From Adiantum capillus-veneris (lineage: Eukaryota > Streptophyta > Polypodiopsida > Polypodiales > Pteridaceae), in NCBI GenBank assembly GCA_014529385.2, contig CM043944.1, positions 45,144,268-45,208,267 on the forward strand: a stretch of 64,000 bases of DNA, written 5' to 3'. Every line of letters begins with the position of its first letter. The first letter of the stretch is position 1. The position numbers and the translations under genes are program-made. The notes below the pieces were generated by a model. That model searched no databases and was not told the origin of the DNA. It was given only the letters and a program-made list of their open reading frames with translations. Shown piece by piece: positions 44,182 through 55,040 of this stretch.

Positions 44182-47100
44182 TCATTCATGATCAGCAACA
44201 GCAAAGAGAGATATGAGACTCGCCGCATCACAGGTCTCCTCATCCTTCACCAACATTGCTTGATCCACAGACAGCTCATCTTGCTCGACCATCATCAACC
44301 TGGCATGATACAATTTAAGATGCAATCCATTTACCCTTGACTTATGTAGAATCCCATCCAGGTTAGCCAACTGATATGTACCATTTGGAAAACACTCCAC
44401 TACCTTGAAAGGGCCTTCCCACTTAATTTGAAACTTCTTTTGGAAGGTGTTGTCCAGCTTACTGTTGTAGTGCAAAACCAAGTCATGCTTCTTGATACCC
44501 TTACTTTTGACCTTTTCATTTATCTTTGCCAAAGACTTATCCTGCATTTTCCCATAATGTTCCAATGCACTTATCCTATCCAACTAAACCTCTTGTAGCT
44601 GTAAGAGCCTCTCTTTGAAAGCATCACTAGGCGGCCCAAGCAACTTTTCTAACATCTTGACTGCAGGCAACTCCACTTCCACAGGCAATAGTGCTTCCTT
44701 TCCATATACCAAATGAAATGGAGTAAACCCTGTACCTGTCTTCACCGAAGTACGGTAAGCCCATAATGCACTAGGCAATTCCAAATCCCAATTCTTTCCT
44801 TGGTGCTCTGTCACTTTCGAAAGAATCTGTACCAACTCACCATTGAATCTTTCATTTAAGCCATTACACTGTGGGTAATAAGGAGTGGTATGCTAGTGCC
44901 TAATCTTCATCTTTGCGCATAAGAAGTCTAGCAGTTTAGCTCTAAATCCTGGCCCCTTATCTGAAAGTAGCTCTAATGGCACCCCAAACTTGCAACATAT
45001 TTCATCATACACAAATTTTACCACATCCTTTGCAGTGATCTGTTTTACTGCTATAGCCTCTGCCCATCTAGAGAGATAGTCCACTACCGTCAAAATATAG
45101 CTTTTGCCCCTGCTTGTGATAGGTAACGGGCCTATTGCGTCAATCCCCCACTTTTCAAACACATCAAACGCCATAATGGTTTTTTGTAGCTCTGGCTTCA
45201 ACACTCTCTTCCCAAATTCTTGACACCTATTGCAAGACCTACACCAATGGTGAACATCCTTGTGCAAACTAGGCCATACATACCCCTCTTGCAAAATCTT
45301 ATGCAAGGTGATCTTTAGAGCAAAATGGCCACCACATGCGCCTTCATGATTCTCTTCCAACACTCTATAAAGCTCCTCCCGCCAAGGTACACGTCTCAAC
45401 ACGAGATCAGACCCTTTCATGTATAAGACATCACCAATCAATTTGTACATGTATGCTCTACGCACAAAGCCATACTTCTTAGACTTCTGAATCTCCTTTG
45501 GAATGATTCCTGTTAACAAAAACTCCTCTTCTTGAGCCAAACTTTCCCGGCCATGATAAAGAGGTAAAGTGGTCCTCAACACAAATAGCTTCCCAATCAT
45601 GCCTTGAGCTGCTTCATGTGCCTCTCCATTTAGAGCACGTTCAATGTGTCTGATGCTCCATGCTTCGAACTTTTTTAACAGGCCTTTAATTCTGAAGCAC
45701 ATTTCCTTCAATGAGGTGTTCTTGCTCTTCCACACACCCAGCACTTGCTTCACCACTAACAAGGCATCACCTTTTATGCTCAACCTTCGAACCCCATGCT
45801 TCAAACAAATGTGTAATCCGGCTTCCAGAGTAGCATATTCAGCCTCATTGTTACTATGAACATCCAATTTGAACCCTCTCTTGCATACTAGCTTCCCCTC
45901 TGGATCATAAAGTGCTATACCCCCTGAAGCTGCATCATGGCTCTTTCTGTATGAACCATCAAAGAACAACACATGTGCATTGCTGATCTATGGCACTTCT
46001 TCAACTACCTTTCTCACCACCTCTTCCTTAACAATAAGGGGATTCTCCTTGTAGGTCAACAAATCAGCTAGGATAGCCCTTGTACTATCTTCCACTAGAA
46101 AAGAGAACTCAAACTCTTGCAGCTCAATTACCCATTTCTTCATCAAATTTGACATGTTAGTACCATTAATTAATTGTGGCAAAAAGGCATAACTCGTCAA
46201 GAAAACAAAAGGTCGTGGTAGCAAGTAATGATGAAATCGTCGGCAAGCAAATATTACACTAGCCATCACTAGCTCTACTTCCGAGAACTTTCTCTCTGCT
46301 ACCAACTTCACTCGGCTTGCACAATACACTGGCCTCATATAATGGCTGCCCTTCCCCTTTTGCAATAGCATGGCTCCAATGGCATCCTCCCCTACTGATG
46401 GATTTACATAAAACACTTGCTTCCAATCAGGAGCCTGCATGGCTGACAACCCCCCTAACACCTCTTTCACCTCTTGAAACACTTCTTCACACTTGTCATC
46501 CCATTGCAATGGATCATGCTTTGCCACTTGTTGTAAGGGATAAAGGAGCTGCGAAGACAATGGAATAAACCATGCCATGTACTTCACTTTGTGTATAAAG
46601 GTTGTCAATTGCTTTGTACTCGTAGGTGATGGAAGAAGAATAATAGACTTAACCTTGTCTGGATCAGCCTCAATGCCATTTTCTAACACCATGTGGCCCA
46701 ATAACTTCACCCTCGGCTGTGCTAGATGACATTTCTTTGGATTTAGTTGTCCTCCACATTCATCATATCAAGCCAATACTATCTGCAGCTTCTCATGGTG
46801 TTCATCCCTACTGCTATAAACACAGAAGTCATCCATAAAAGCTTTAACACAACTACCAATGAATGGTTCCAACACCCAATTTGCTCTCTCTTGATAGAAG
46901 GAAGGTCCATTTGACAACCCAAATGGCAATACTGTGTAGCAATAGCAGCCCCACGATGTAATAAAAGTGTTCTTTGTGCGGTCTTTAAGAGCAATCTTCA
47001 ATTGAAAATAGCCTGAAAAACCATCACACACACTGTACCTCTCATAACCAGAATCCAAGATCTGATCGATGAATGGAAGAGGATATGGGTTCTTCTTGGT

Positions 47101-48606
47101 GGCTGCGTTTAAGGGTTTAAAATCTACACAAATTCTCCACTTCCCATCCTTCTTTGGACTGACTACAACTGGACTCACCCATTCTGTGGTCTCCACAGGG
47201 ACTATGAACCCTGCCTTCAATAACTTGTCCACCTCTTCTCGCAAGGCTTCCATTTGCTCTTGACCCATCCTTCTTAGCCTTTGCCGCACTGGCTTAGCAC
47301 CTTCTTTCAGCTCTATATGCATCTCTTTGCCCTTGAACCCTCTGATCTCTTCATATGAAGTAATGAACAAATCAGGAAAACTAGCCAGCATGTGCAAATA
47401 TATATCCTTCTCCATAGTTGAGAGGTCTCCACTCATCATTTGTGTCATCAATTCCTGCTTCTTTGACAACTCAACCTTGGTTTGCATCAGCCCTTCAACC
47501 ACTTCATAAGGCCCTTCACTTTCATCTTCAACCTCATTCGCAAATGCAACTAAACCAAACTCCTGGATTTCTTTGTCCATCAAAAGAAATGCAACATCAG
47601 CATCCTCATCACTGCTGGTAGTGCTATCATTGTCCTCATCTGTCACTGTGGAAGAGTCTTCATCACTAGACTCATCCTCATCTTCATAAAGATCCTCTAA
47701 TCGTTTCCTTGTGTCCATATTATAAAGCTTCTTGGTACCTGTCTTTCCATAGAGGCTAATCGTACCATGTCGCCAATCTTGAACAGCTCCCACTGCACAT
47801 AACCATGGTCTGCCCAGTATAATAGGATATGCTCCCAACCCTGCTGGCATCACATGAAAATCAACCACTGCCTTTTCATCATATGCCTCGACTTCTAAGC
47901 TCTTTACAACACCCAAGAATTTTACTTTTTGATGGTTTGCCAATCTGATCCGAAAACCTAACACCCCAGCCACTGTGAGACCCATCTTCTCAACACATGA
48001 GTGTGTTATGACGCATATTTGGGCTCCGCCATCCACATAACCTTGTCCCAAATTTTTCCTTTTATGCCACACATCTACTATTGGATAAATGTCTGGTAGC
48101 TCATCCATTGCCAACACCTTTACTGAACCTCTCTCTGGCTCTTTCTCCATTGGGTTAACCATCCTCTTCCACTGTCGCTTTAGCTTAGGCACCATCTCTA
48201 TAAGCTGCCCAAAAGTAACATCTGCCTTCCTGCTCGTCAGATCCTCCTTCAAGTCATAGCTTAATTGCCCATCCCCTAGTGGAAAATCTGAAACATGAAA
48301 CTTTCGACGAGCCCCCCTTTTCCTCTTGGCCTTGACATCCTCGCCTTCATGGCTCTTTCCTTTCTTCTTACTAGGACCTGGGGCACTTCTTCCTTCCTTA
48401 TCCTCTGTGGTCCTCTTCCCAATAGGCATCACTAATGTATCCTCTAGCTTTGATGCCTTCTCCAAGGTGACTACACTTAGCACTTTTGTCTTTCCCTTTT
48501 CCTCTTGGGTTAATCCACTGGTTCCTTCATCTCCCTTAATTTCGATGCCATAATCATTTGACCTAGTTAGCACCTGTCTTGGAAATGGATACATGTCTCC
48601 CCCCAT
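44182..48606 (-). pseudogene. Gypsy C pol (protease, RT, RNase H, second RNase H, integrase)
   Basis: Minus-strand order: aspartic protease (YVDGGAQICVITHSCVEK, about 48,030), RT (PLPFIDQILDSGYERYSVCD, and FMDD in the AFMDDFCVYSS motif), RT-linked RNase H (46,710-45,988), then a second RNase H (LFFDGSYRKSHDAASGG, NNEAEYATLEAG, IKGDALLVVKQ) and integrase with an H2C2 zinc site (HEGACGGHFAL, CRSCNRCQEFG) and DDE residues in WGIDAIGPL, LLSDKGPGF and NGLNERFNGEL. In-frame stops lie at 46,770-46,768 (TGA), 45,990-45,988 (TAG), 44,895-44,893 (TAG) and 44,586-44,584 (TAA). The frame is otherwise continuous with gag. Catalytic residues appear retained. Confidence 0.93.
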
Positions 48607-48642
48607 CCTTGGTGGCTTATCACATTGCGGGCTGATGTGACC

Positions 48643-49617
48643 CTACTCTCCACAATTATAACATGTGGGCGTCTGCCTCCAAAACCTACCATTGCTTTGT
48701 CCAACACCATTCCTAGGCCTTTCTTCACCTCCTGGCTGATTTTCATACCTCCCTCGACCTCGATTATTTCCCACTTGACCTAGCATGTTTAGGCTGAGAT
48801 TCTTCATTAAATCTACCACTTGCCTCATGTCTTGCCTTAGCCCATCATCTTGCACTGCTGTAGTGACCACTGCTGGCATAACTTGAGGAGTAACAGAAAC
48901 CACTGGTTCATGATGAACCCCTGACATGCGACCTTGTAAAGACTCTAGAGGCTGAAATTCAGACCTCATGGGCAAAGACTCCACCCCTAACTTGCTCATT
49001 TTCCTCAACTTACACTCTTTGTTCCTTGCTACCTCTAGTGCATCTTCATATGTCCTAGGCTTCTTTAGCTCCACTCTCCAACGTATATTCTCCCAAAGAC
49101 CAGCCAAGAACGTGTTCTTCTTCATCATGTCAGGCGGGGGTACCTGTGGTGCTAAGGCCTTGCACATCCGCTCCCATGCCAATGAGAACTTACGTATGTA
49201 CGCATCTACTGGCTCACCTTCCTTTTGTACCAAACCTTGTACTTCTTGCCACACTTTGTCAGGATCTTCCATCTTCACAAACTCCACTTCCAACCCATGC
49301 CTTAGATTGTCCCAACTCAATCTTACAAGTGGATCCGTTGCACGCAACTCCTCTTCAAATGTTTTGGACCAGACTCGTGCATCACTCTTCAAACAAATTT
49401 GGAGAAGGCGTAACATCTGCGCAGGGTCATGAAACTGGTTGCTAATGCAAGCAACCTCCATCTTTTCCAAGAAGTCTTCGACATCTTCATCACTTCTTCC
49501 ATGAAACTGCGGATAAGAGAAAGCCATGGCTACCCAAGCTACGATGCTTTGAGAACCCCTTCGAACACACGTGCAAGAACCCAAAACTTTTACAGACTCA
49601 ATTCCCAGAAACTTCAA
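48643..49617 (-). pseudogene. Gypsy C gag, ending in the zinc knuckle
   Basis: A 324-codon frame with a retrotransposon gag domain (FHGRSDEDVEDFLEKMEV, GEPVDAYIRKFSLAWERM) and a basic C-terminus leading into CYNCGE. TAG (48,645-48,643) falls inside the CCHC knuckle; the same frame continues GHISPQCDKPP into pol. An inner ATG (MAFSYPQFHGRSDED) is the likelier true start. Most probably nonsense decay, as a readthrough stop inside the knuckle would be unusual. Confidence 0.9.
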
Positions 49618-50569
49618 TGGAGCTCAACTTTAGATAAGGACAAACACATGCACATCAAATGAGTTTTCATAGTTAATCGTCGGAATTACAACAGGTAAAG
49701 GACATTCCAGTATCTCCCTTAATCTTCTTGGCCCGAACATAAAGACTATGCGCTGCTGGAAAAAGATCTTCCTGGACACATGAAAATTTGTCTGGATTCT
49801 TTGAGTTAAATGAAAAGGAGTGAATTGAGGTCCGTTTTGATCATCCATTAAAGCCAACCATGAAGCTCCCAAGAAAGCACACCTGTCTTATCCTCTGATT
49901 TTGCCAAAATTTCAACAACATAACATCATAAATGCCTTAAAAGACCAAAAGACTAGCCATCATAACTTGAAAAAAATTTGACAGAGTTTTCCCAGAAGTA
50001 GAGCAGTGAGAACCCAAAATATAGACTGTATATGTATGCATAAACTATCAACAATAGAATCCGAGCATCAAGTAGGAATCACTAGTACATAGCCTATGGC
50101 GAGGTCACCAAAAGGGTGCTCCAGCTACCTGTATCACCGAAAGGATCTCCACATTTGAGAATCCCCCAGCTCAATAAAAACCTCACGCTATCGACCCTCA
50201 CACGAAGGCTAATGCAAATTGCGTATAGTCAAGTCTCAGAAATGACTATCTTCCAGACTAAGTCTCAGAAATGGCTGGGACTGCCAAATAAAACCCAAGT
50301 ATGGCTCCACAAATGCGTACAATGGCAGTTTCCACAAGTAACATACAATCCAGCAGACAATGGGCTCAAATAGGCGCCAAGTGATGCATACCCACAACAA
50401 CTGCAAGTGACATCACTGCTAGTATATCATTGTACTCCAGCTACCTGTACCTATACCTGTCCCTGTAACCTGTAATTTGCAACCTGCAACCTGTAATCCC
50501 GAATCTCGAAGCTTGAAGTTCGAAGCAGAAGGTACTCGAAGAAGATCCTCCGTGGGGGCGCCAAAAGAA
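49618..50569 (-). other. Gypsy C 5' leader between LTR and gag
   Basis: About 950 bp with the primer site at its LTR end. Short frames here have no recognised domain. Confidence 0.7.
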
Positions 50570-51711
50570 TGTGAGCGGGATGGAAACACACACAACGCCT
50601 CTATAATGACCCGACACACACTCTTGGGATGATACACACACACATTATGGGGCACCACTCGGATTACACAACCAGCCTGGCCGAGACAAGAAACACACAG
50701 ACGGAGTGAGAAGAGAGAGATTTCCCACTTGCCCACTCAACACTCACACATACACACTCACACACACACACTCTCAATTCAGCTCAAAGGAGGAAAATTG
50801 CTGTTGTTTAGACTCAATGAAGCTCAGCCCAACACCAATGGGGCAAATAGTTTACACAGTATTGAGGAAATACACCAGATACAACCACAAAGTTAAGCAG
50901 AGGCTTCACTCACCGGAGAAGATTACACAGAAAAACAACAAAAAATCTGTGAGGAATTTGGTAAAATGGACAGCGCCATTGCGTCCGGAACGCCCAAAAA
51001 CCCCACCCTACAATGTCACAGTGCTCAAATCCGACCTCGGATGAGCAGTTTAGGGCCAAAAAATGCTCCAAAAATAGCAAAAACACACTTGCGGCTGTTC
51101 CTCCTCTCTTCTCCACGTTTTTCCTGGTCTTCTCTCCGTTTTTTCAGTTCCCACACTTAGCTTTATTAGTTGGGCACCCTTGGCCTTTTAGATGACCTCA
51201 AACGGACCCCGAACAGGCCAAAAACTGACCTCGCAGTGCATAGTTGTCACCTTTTTTGCATCATCCGCACACCTGGCACTCAATTTTTCCCAATAATGCA
51301 TCCTGCAACCACGTGAAGTGGCCCCAAAAAGTGGTCCTCATGATGACTTTTTTGCATAAGTATCACAAGAAAACACCCACGTCGTGTCCATACTTCGCGT
51401 GCAAGTATTGACCCCGTTCGACCTCCTGACGCCACTCGATGCCATCTGACGCACCTGCTTACCTCATGTCGTCGACCCACGGATAGCTTCCTCAAGAAGT
51501 TTTACGCGCTACCAACTCCTCATTATTGTAGAAAAAACACACTGGTACTGGTAATAGTGAAAATCGATGCACTATGTACACCCTGTCCTACCTGTACACA
51601 TGTGGGCCCCACGTAACCACCTGGCTATGGAAATTGGGTAATCCTTTATTCGATGCACCATGCATGTGTATGTACATATGCGCAATCCCTTGCTCAAAAA
51701 AAATCATGACA
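50570..51711 (-). repeat. Gypsy C 5' LTR (1,142 bp)
   Basis: Matches 43,011-44,153 throughout, with scattered substitutions and small indels. Confidence 0.93.
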
Positions 51712-52150
51712 GCGTCAACATGTAAACTAAGACGATGCTTATTTTAGGCTAGAGCTAATACTCTAACTCTGTCATAACCTTCATATTATCGATCGGGCTT
51801 GCGGATTAAGGCCTTGTAGATGATGATTATGTAGGATAGGGACTTCCTTCTCCTTCATTGCTCGTATCCTTGCTCTCTAAATAGGGACAAGGTGTCGTCA
51901 ATGGATCATGAATCTTAAGGGAAGTCTAACTATCACAATTGCCTGAACGCGATGGGTTGGGGACCTCACATGATAGATGACAACATGCTAGTCACACACA
52001 TTAAAAAAATACCAAATTTGGAGCTTGTTTGAGCATCCAAAAGTAAAATGGCATAAAACTGACAACTTTTTTTTTGCAAAATTTCAACTTTCAAAGTTTG
52101 GGCTCGTTTTTGTAATTTGATGGTGCTTCTTTGGTTCTATCCCATCCTAA
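51712..52150. other. Spacer without recognised gene
   Basis: The first 30 bp (GTCAACATGTAAACTAAGACG region) resemble 32,540-32,567, the left flank of copia A. Nothing else is recognised. Confidence 0.45.
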
Positions 52151-52151
52151 A

Positions 52152-52712
52152 CTATGCAGTATCCTCTAATCCTAGCTTGAATTTTAAACTACGGACAATA
52201 GTGAGTGAGTTGGTTTTCTTCCCTCTAGCTAATTCTACTATGAGGGTAGAGTCTGGGTTTTCATGCAAGGACAATTTTTTGACACACCTTGGTGAGAGAA
52301 ATGAATGAATATTTCCTAAGTCAATCAATAAGGTAAACATCTTACCTTCATACTCAACAAGAGTCTGAAGCACTGAAAATTGATGGTTCACACCTTGATG
52401 TTCAATAGCAGCATGAACCTAAGCTTGTGGTTGCTCGTGTTCTGCTTTGAGAACTTGTGCTTGATTCACTTGAGCATTAGCAGGTTGTCTTTGATTTCTA
52501 GTTGGGCCAAGTGGGTGGGCTTGATCCTTGTCTAGGCTCGTTTTTCCCAAATAGTCTCTTTGTCTACATGGCCTCTGATTAGGAAAATAGAAGAACTTCT
52601 CCATTTCAGGCTCAAAGTCACTATCTTGTCCTTCAAATTTTTCATCATCCGCACTTAAGTCAAGGTCTTGCAATGCAACTATTGTACCATAAAAACTTTC
52701 ACCAGTGTTCAA
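52152..52712 (-). pseudogene. Gypsy gag-protease fragment
   Basis: Two minus-strand blocks in one frame, split by TAG at 52,421-52,419. The upstream block is acidic and Gln-rich. The downstream block has a retropepsin-like signature LLIDLGNIHSFLSPRCVKKL, where the usual D-S-G reads D-L-G, so the active site is altered. It is cut off at about 52,152; no LTR could be assigned. Confidence 0.7.
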
Positions 52713-53223
52713 TTTATTTTATCATCTAAAGACTATGTTGAGTTGTCACAAGTGTCTAAATCTTGGATAGAAATCTCGAGTCTTGTACTCTCAAACATTA
52801 CACTTGTTGTTCTAGCTTTTGCGTTGACCTTCTTGATTCTTGTTTAGGTGGAGCCAACACTCTACTTATCATGCTAAATGGAATTATGTCAAGACCATTA
52901 TCTCATCGCAAAATTGTGTAGGAGTAATCTCATTGATAGACACATCTAAGGCCAATATTTGAGTCCATTCTAATGGTTCCATTTGCAATCTGAAAAGGGT
53001 TTTGGTATATAATCAGAATATATATACCTTTCCCCTTTGTTGTCTTCCCTTGCAAGGCTTCCATTGTCCAATGCTCCACACATCCATAGGTGAGCTTTAG
53101 AGTTTAGCCACTTGTCATTGCCTAGCAGCACATCCTTTACACTTTGCCATGTGCGGTTTGTTTCTAAGCTGAGATAGAGTATTATCTCAGTGAGACAGCT
53201 ACGAGCTAGTGGTTTTTAGGTAC

Positions 53224-55027
53224 TGCTCAAAATATAGAGACATGTGCTTCTAGACCTTTCTTAGTAGGGGACCAAAAGGAGCTAGCTATCCAAATGATTT
53301 TCTCATATTAAATTGATCATTTTATGTGGGACAATAAACGGGAACAAGAGCTAGAATAGAGACATGTGCTTCTATACCTATCTTAGTAGGGGACCAAAAG
53401 GAGAGATGGTTATATTTCAATAGGGGTCCAAAAGGAGATGGTCTACCAAAGAGAAATATGTAATAAGTGCTTCTAGACCTATCTCAACAAGGGATCAAAA
53501 GGAGAAATGGTTGCACCTCAATAGGGGTCCAAAAGGAGATTTTCTACCAAAGAGTAATGTGCAATAAGTGCTTCTAGACTTATCTCAACAGGGGACCAAG
53601 AGGAGAGATGGTTACATCTCAATAGGGGTTCAAAAGGAGGTAGTCTATCAAAGAGCAACGTGCATCTAATGGAGCTTGAAAGACCTTAGGGTTAGCTTCA
53701 TTAAAGACCTCCAAAGGTTAGTGTTAAAATTCCTTAGACCTTAGGCTAGCTAGGGTTGTGCTTGAGGTGGGAACCCGGCCCAAGCTTGAGGTGCTTGGTG
53801 ACTAAGGTGCTGGAGGTGCTTTTCATGCTTGGTGACTAACGTGCTTGAGGTGCTTGTCGACTAAGGTGCTTGATGTGTTTGTCATGCTTGATGAGGAAGG
53901 TGCTTGAGAAGCTTCCCAAGCATGGGGGGTGAGGTGCTTGAGTCAAAAAGAGACCCTACAAAAGAGGGGGAAAGCCCCAAAGTTAGGGGAATATTTGACT
54001 TAACCTCCCACTCACCCATCTTAAGGGGCACATGGACACATGCCAGACTCTCGTTATGCTTAGCCACATGGTGTGTTTGAATCCTATTGGCTGGGCTAAA
54101 GAAATGTCCAATGAGCTTCCGCTTCAATTCAACAAATATCTAGATATTTTCAAGGTCTCTTTCTCAAAGAGGTAAAAAGTACACTTGTCCTAATGCTACC
54201 CATGTTGCTTGGAATGCATTATGCATGTGATTGGCTAGCCTTAGAGGGTTCCAATGAGCTTCAAGCTTGAGAAAAAAGGAGGGATCACCCAAAGCAAGAA
54301 AGGGGTATGCTTAAGGGGTATACACCTCTCACATACTCATTTCTTTCATGCATTCTCACTTGGTGAAAGTAGAGGAACTCCACCTCCTTCTCCAAGCTTG
54401 TTGAGAAGTTGAGGGCCTACACCAACACTCTTGGCTATGGAATGCAAATACAACCAAGAGCCATGCTTCAATGCTTAAGCTTTCCATCTTCTCCATCTTC
54501 ATTACTATGTTATTATGTATGCTAGCAAGAAGAGTGATGATAATTGAAGAACTCTTTCTCCTATGGAATGTTTTTTCTTCATCTTCCCTACCCTCATTCC
54601 TCACTAGCTCTCCACCTTCGAAGGTATTTCAGGCCTTGGGATTGAGGCCGGGGATGGTTAATGCTTTTTAGTAAGTCTATGGTATGCTCGTGATGCATGA
54701 ATCTTTACATATTCATAGCATCACCAAGGTCACAACGAACACAAAGATTGTACCAAGTCTCTCTTGATGGGAGAATCTATAATACAAACGCCTATTGGAG
54801 GGGGGGGGACCATGGCTCCGCATAAATTTGATCCTCAACGGTTGTCATGTTCTCTAAACTGTCTCTCTTGCAAAAGTATTGTTCATGCCAAGTTAACTAA
54901 GTACCATGTTTATGTTTCTACCATCAATTAAGTTCACCCGCTATGCTCACAAAGTAAATTCATAAAATTTCTTTATCTAATTCCCTAATTCCGCTACTCT
55001 CAAAGTACATAGGCCATTTTCATTACA
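53224..55027 (+). repeat. Long LTR (about 1.8 kb) of a chromovirus, plus orientation
   Basis: The sequence begins near TGCTCAAAATATAG and ends TTCATTACA, followed directly by a primer-site-like TTGGTATCAGA (55,028-55,038). It is homologous in inverted orientation to 58,868-60,491. The boundary at 53,224 is less certain than the 3' end. It is a 5'-type LTR joined to an internal region (D1) in the opposite orientation. Confidence 0.7.
53225..53670. repeat. Tandem repeats inside the long LTR
   Basis: Three to four units of about 110-120 bp share GTGCTTCTAGACCTATCTCA and AGGGGTCCAAAAGGAGAT. The inverted LTR at 60,180-60,390 has fewer units. Confidence 0.75.
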
Positions 55028-55040
55028 TTGGTATCAGAAG

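Larger units (their letters stand above)
43011..51711 (-). mobile_element. Ty3/gypsy retrotransposon C, Tat-type with dual RNase H
   Basis: Direct LTRs of about 1.14 kb lie at 43,011-44,153 and 50,570-51,711, with TG/CA ends. The element runs on the minus strand. A tRNA primer-like site TGGCGCCCCCACGG lies next to the 5' LTR (50,563-50,550) and a purine-rich stretch AGGGGATGGG next to the 3' LTR. Gag-pol is one frame from 49,617 to 44,182 with five in-frame stops and no frameshift seen. A second RNase H after the RT-linked one is characteristic of the Tat lineage. No convincing 5-bp duplication was found (AGTGG left, GCGTC right). Confidence 0.93.

Noticed and set aside
45644-45859. Plus-strand frames opposite gypsy C pol
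   Set aside because: Antisense shadows of RNase H and integrase coding sequence.
48643-48645. Programmed stop-codon readthrough between gag and pol in gypsy C
   Set aside because: The TAG falls inside the zinc knuckle and four similar in-frame stops follow in pol, so decay is the simpler explanation.
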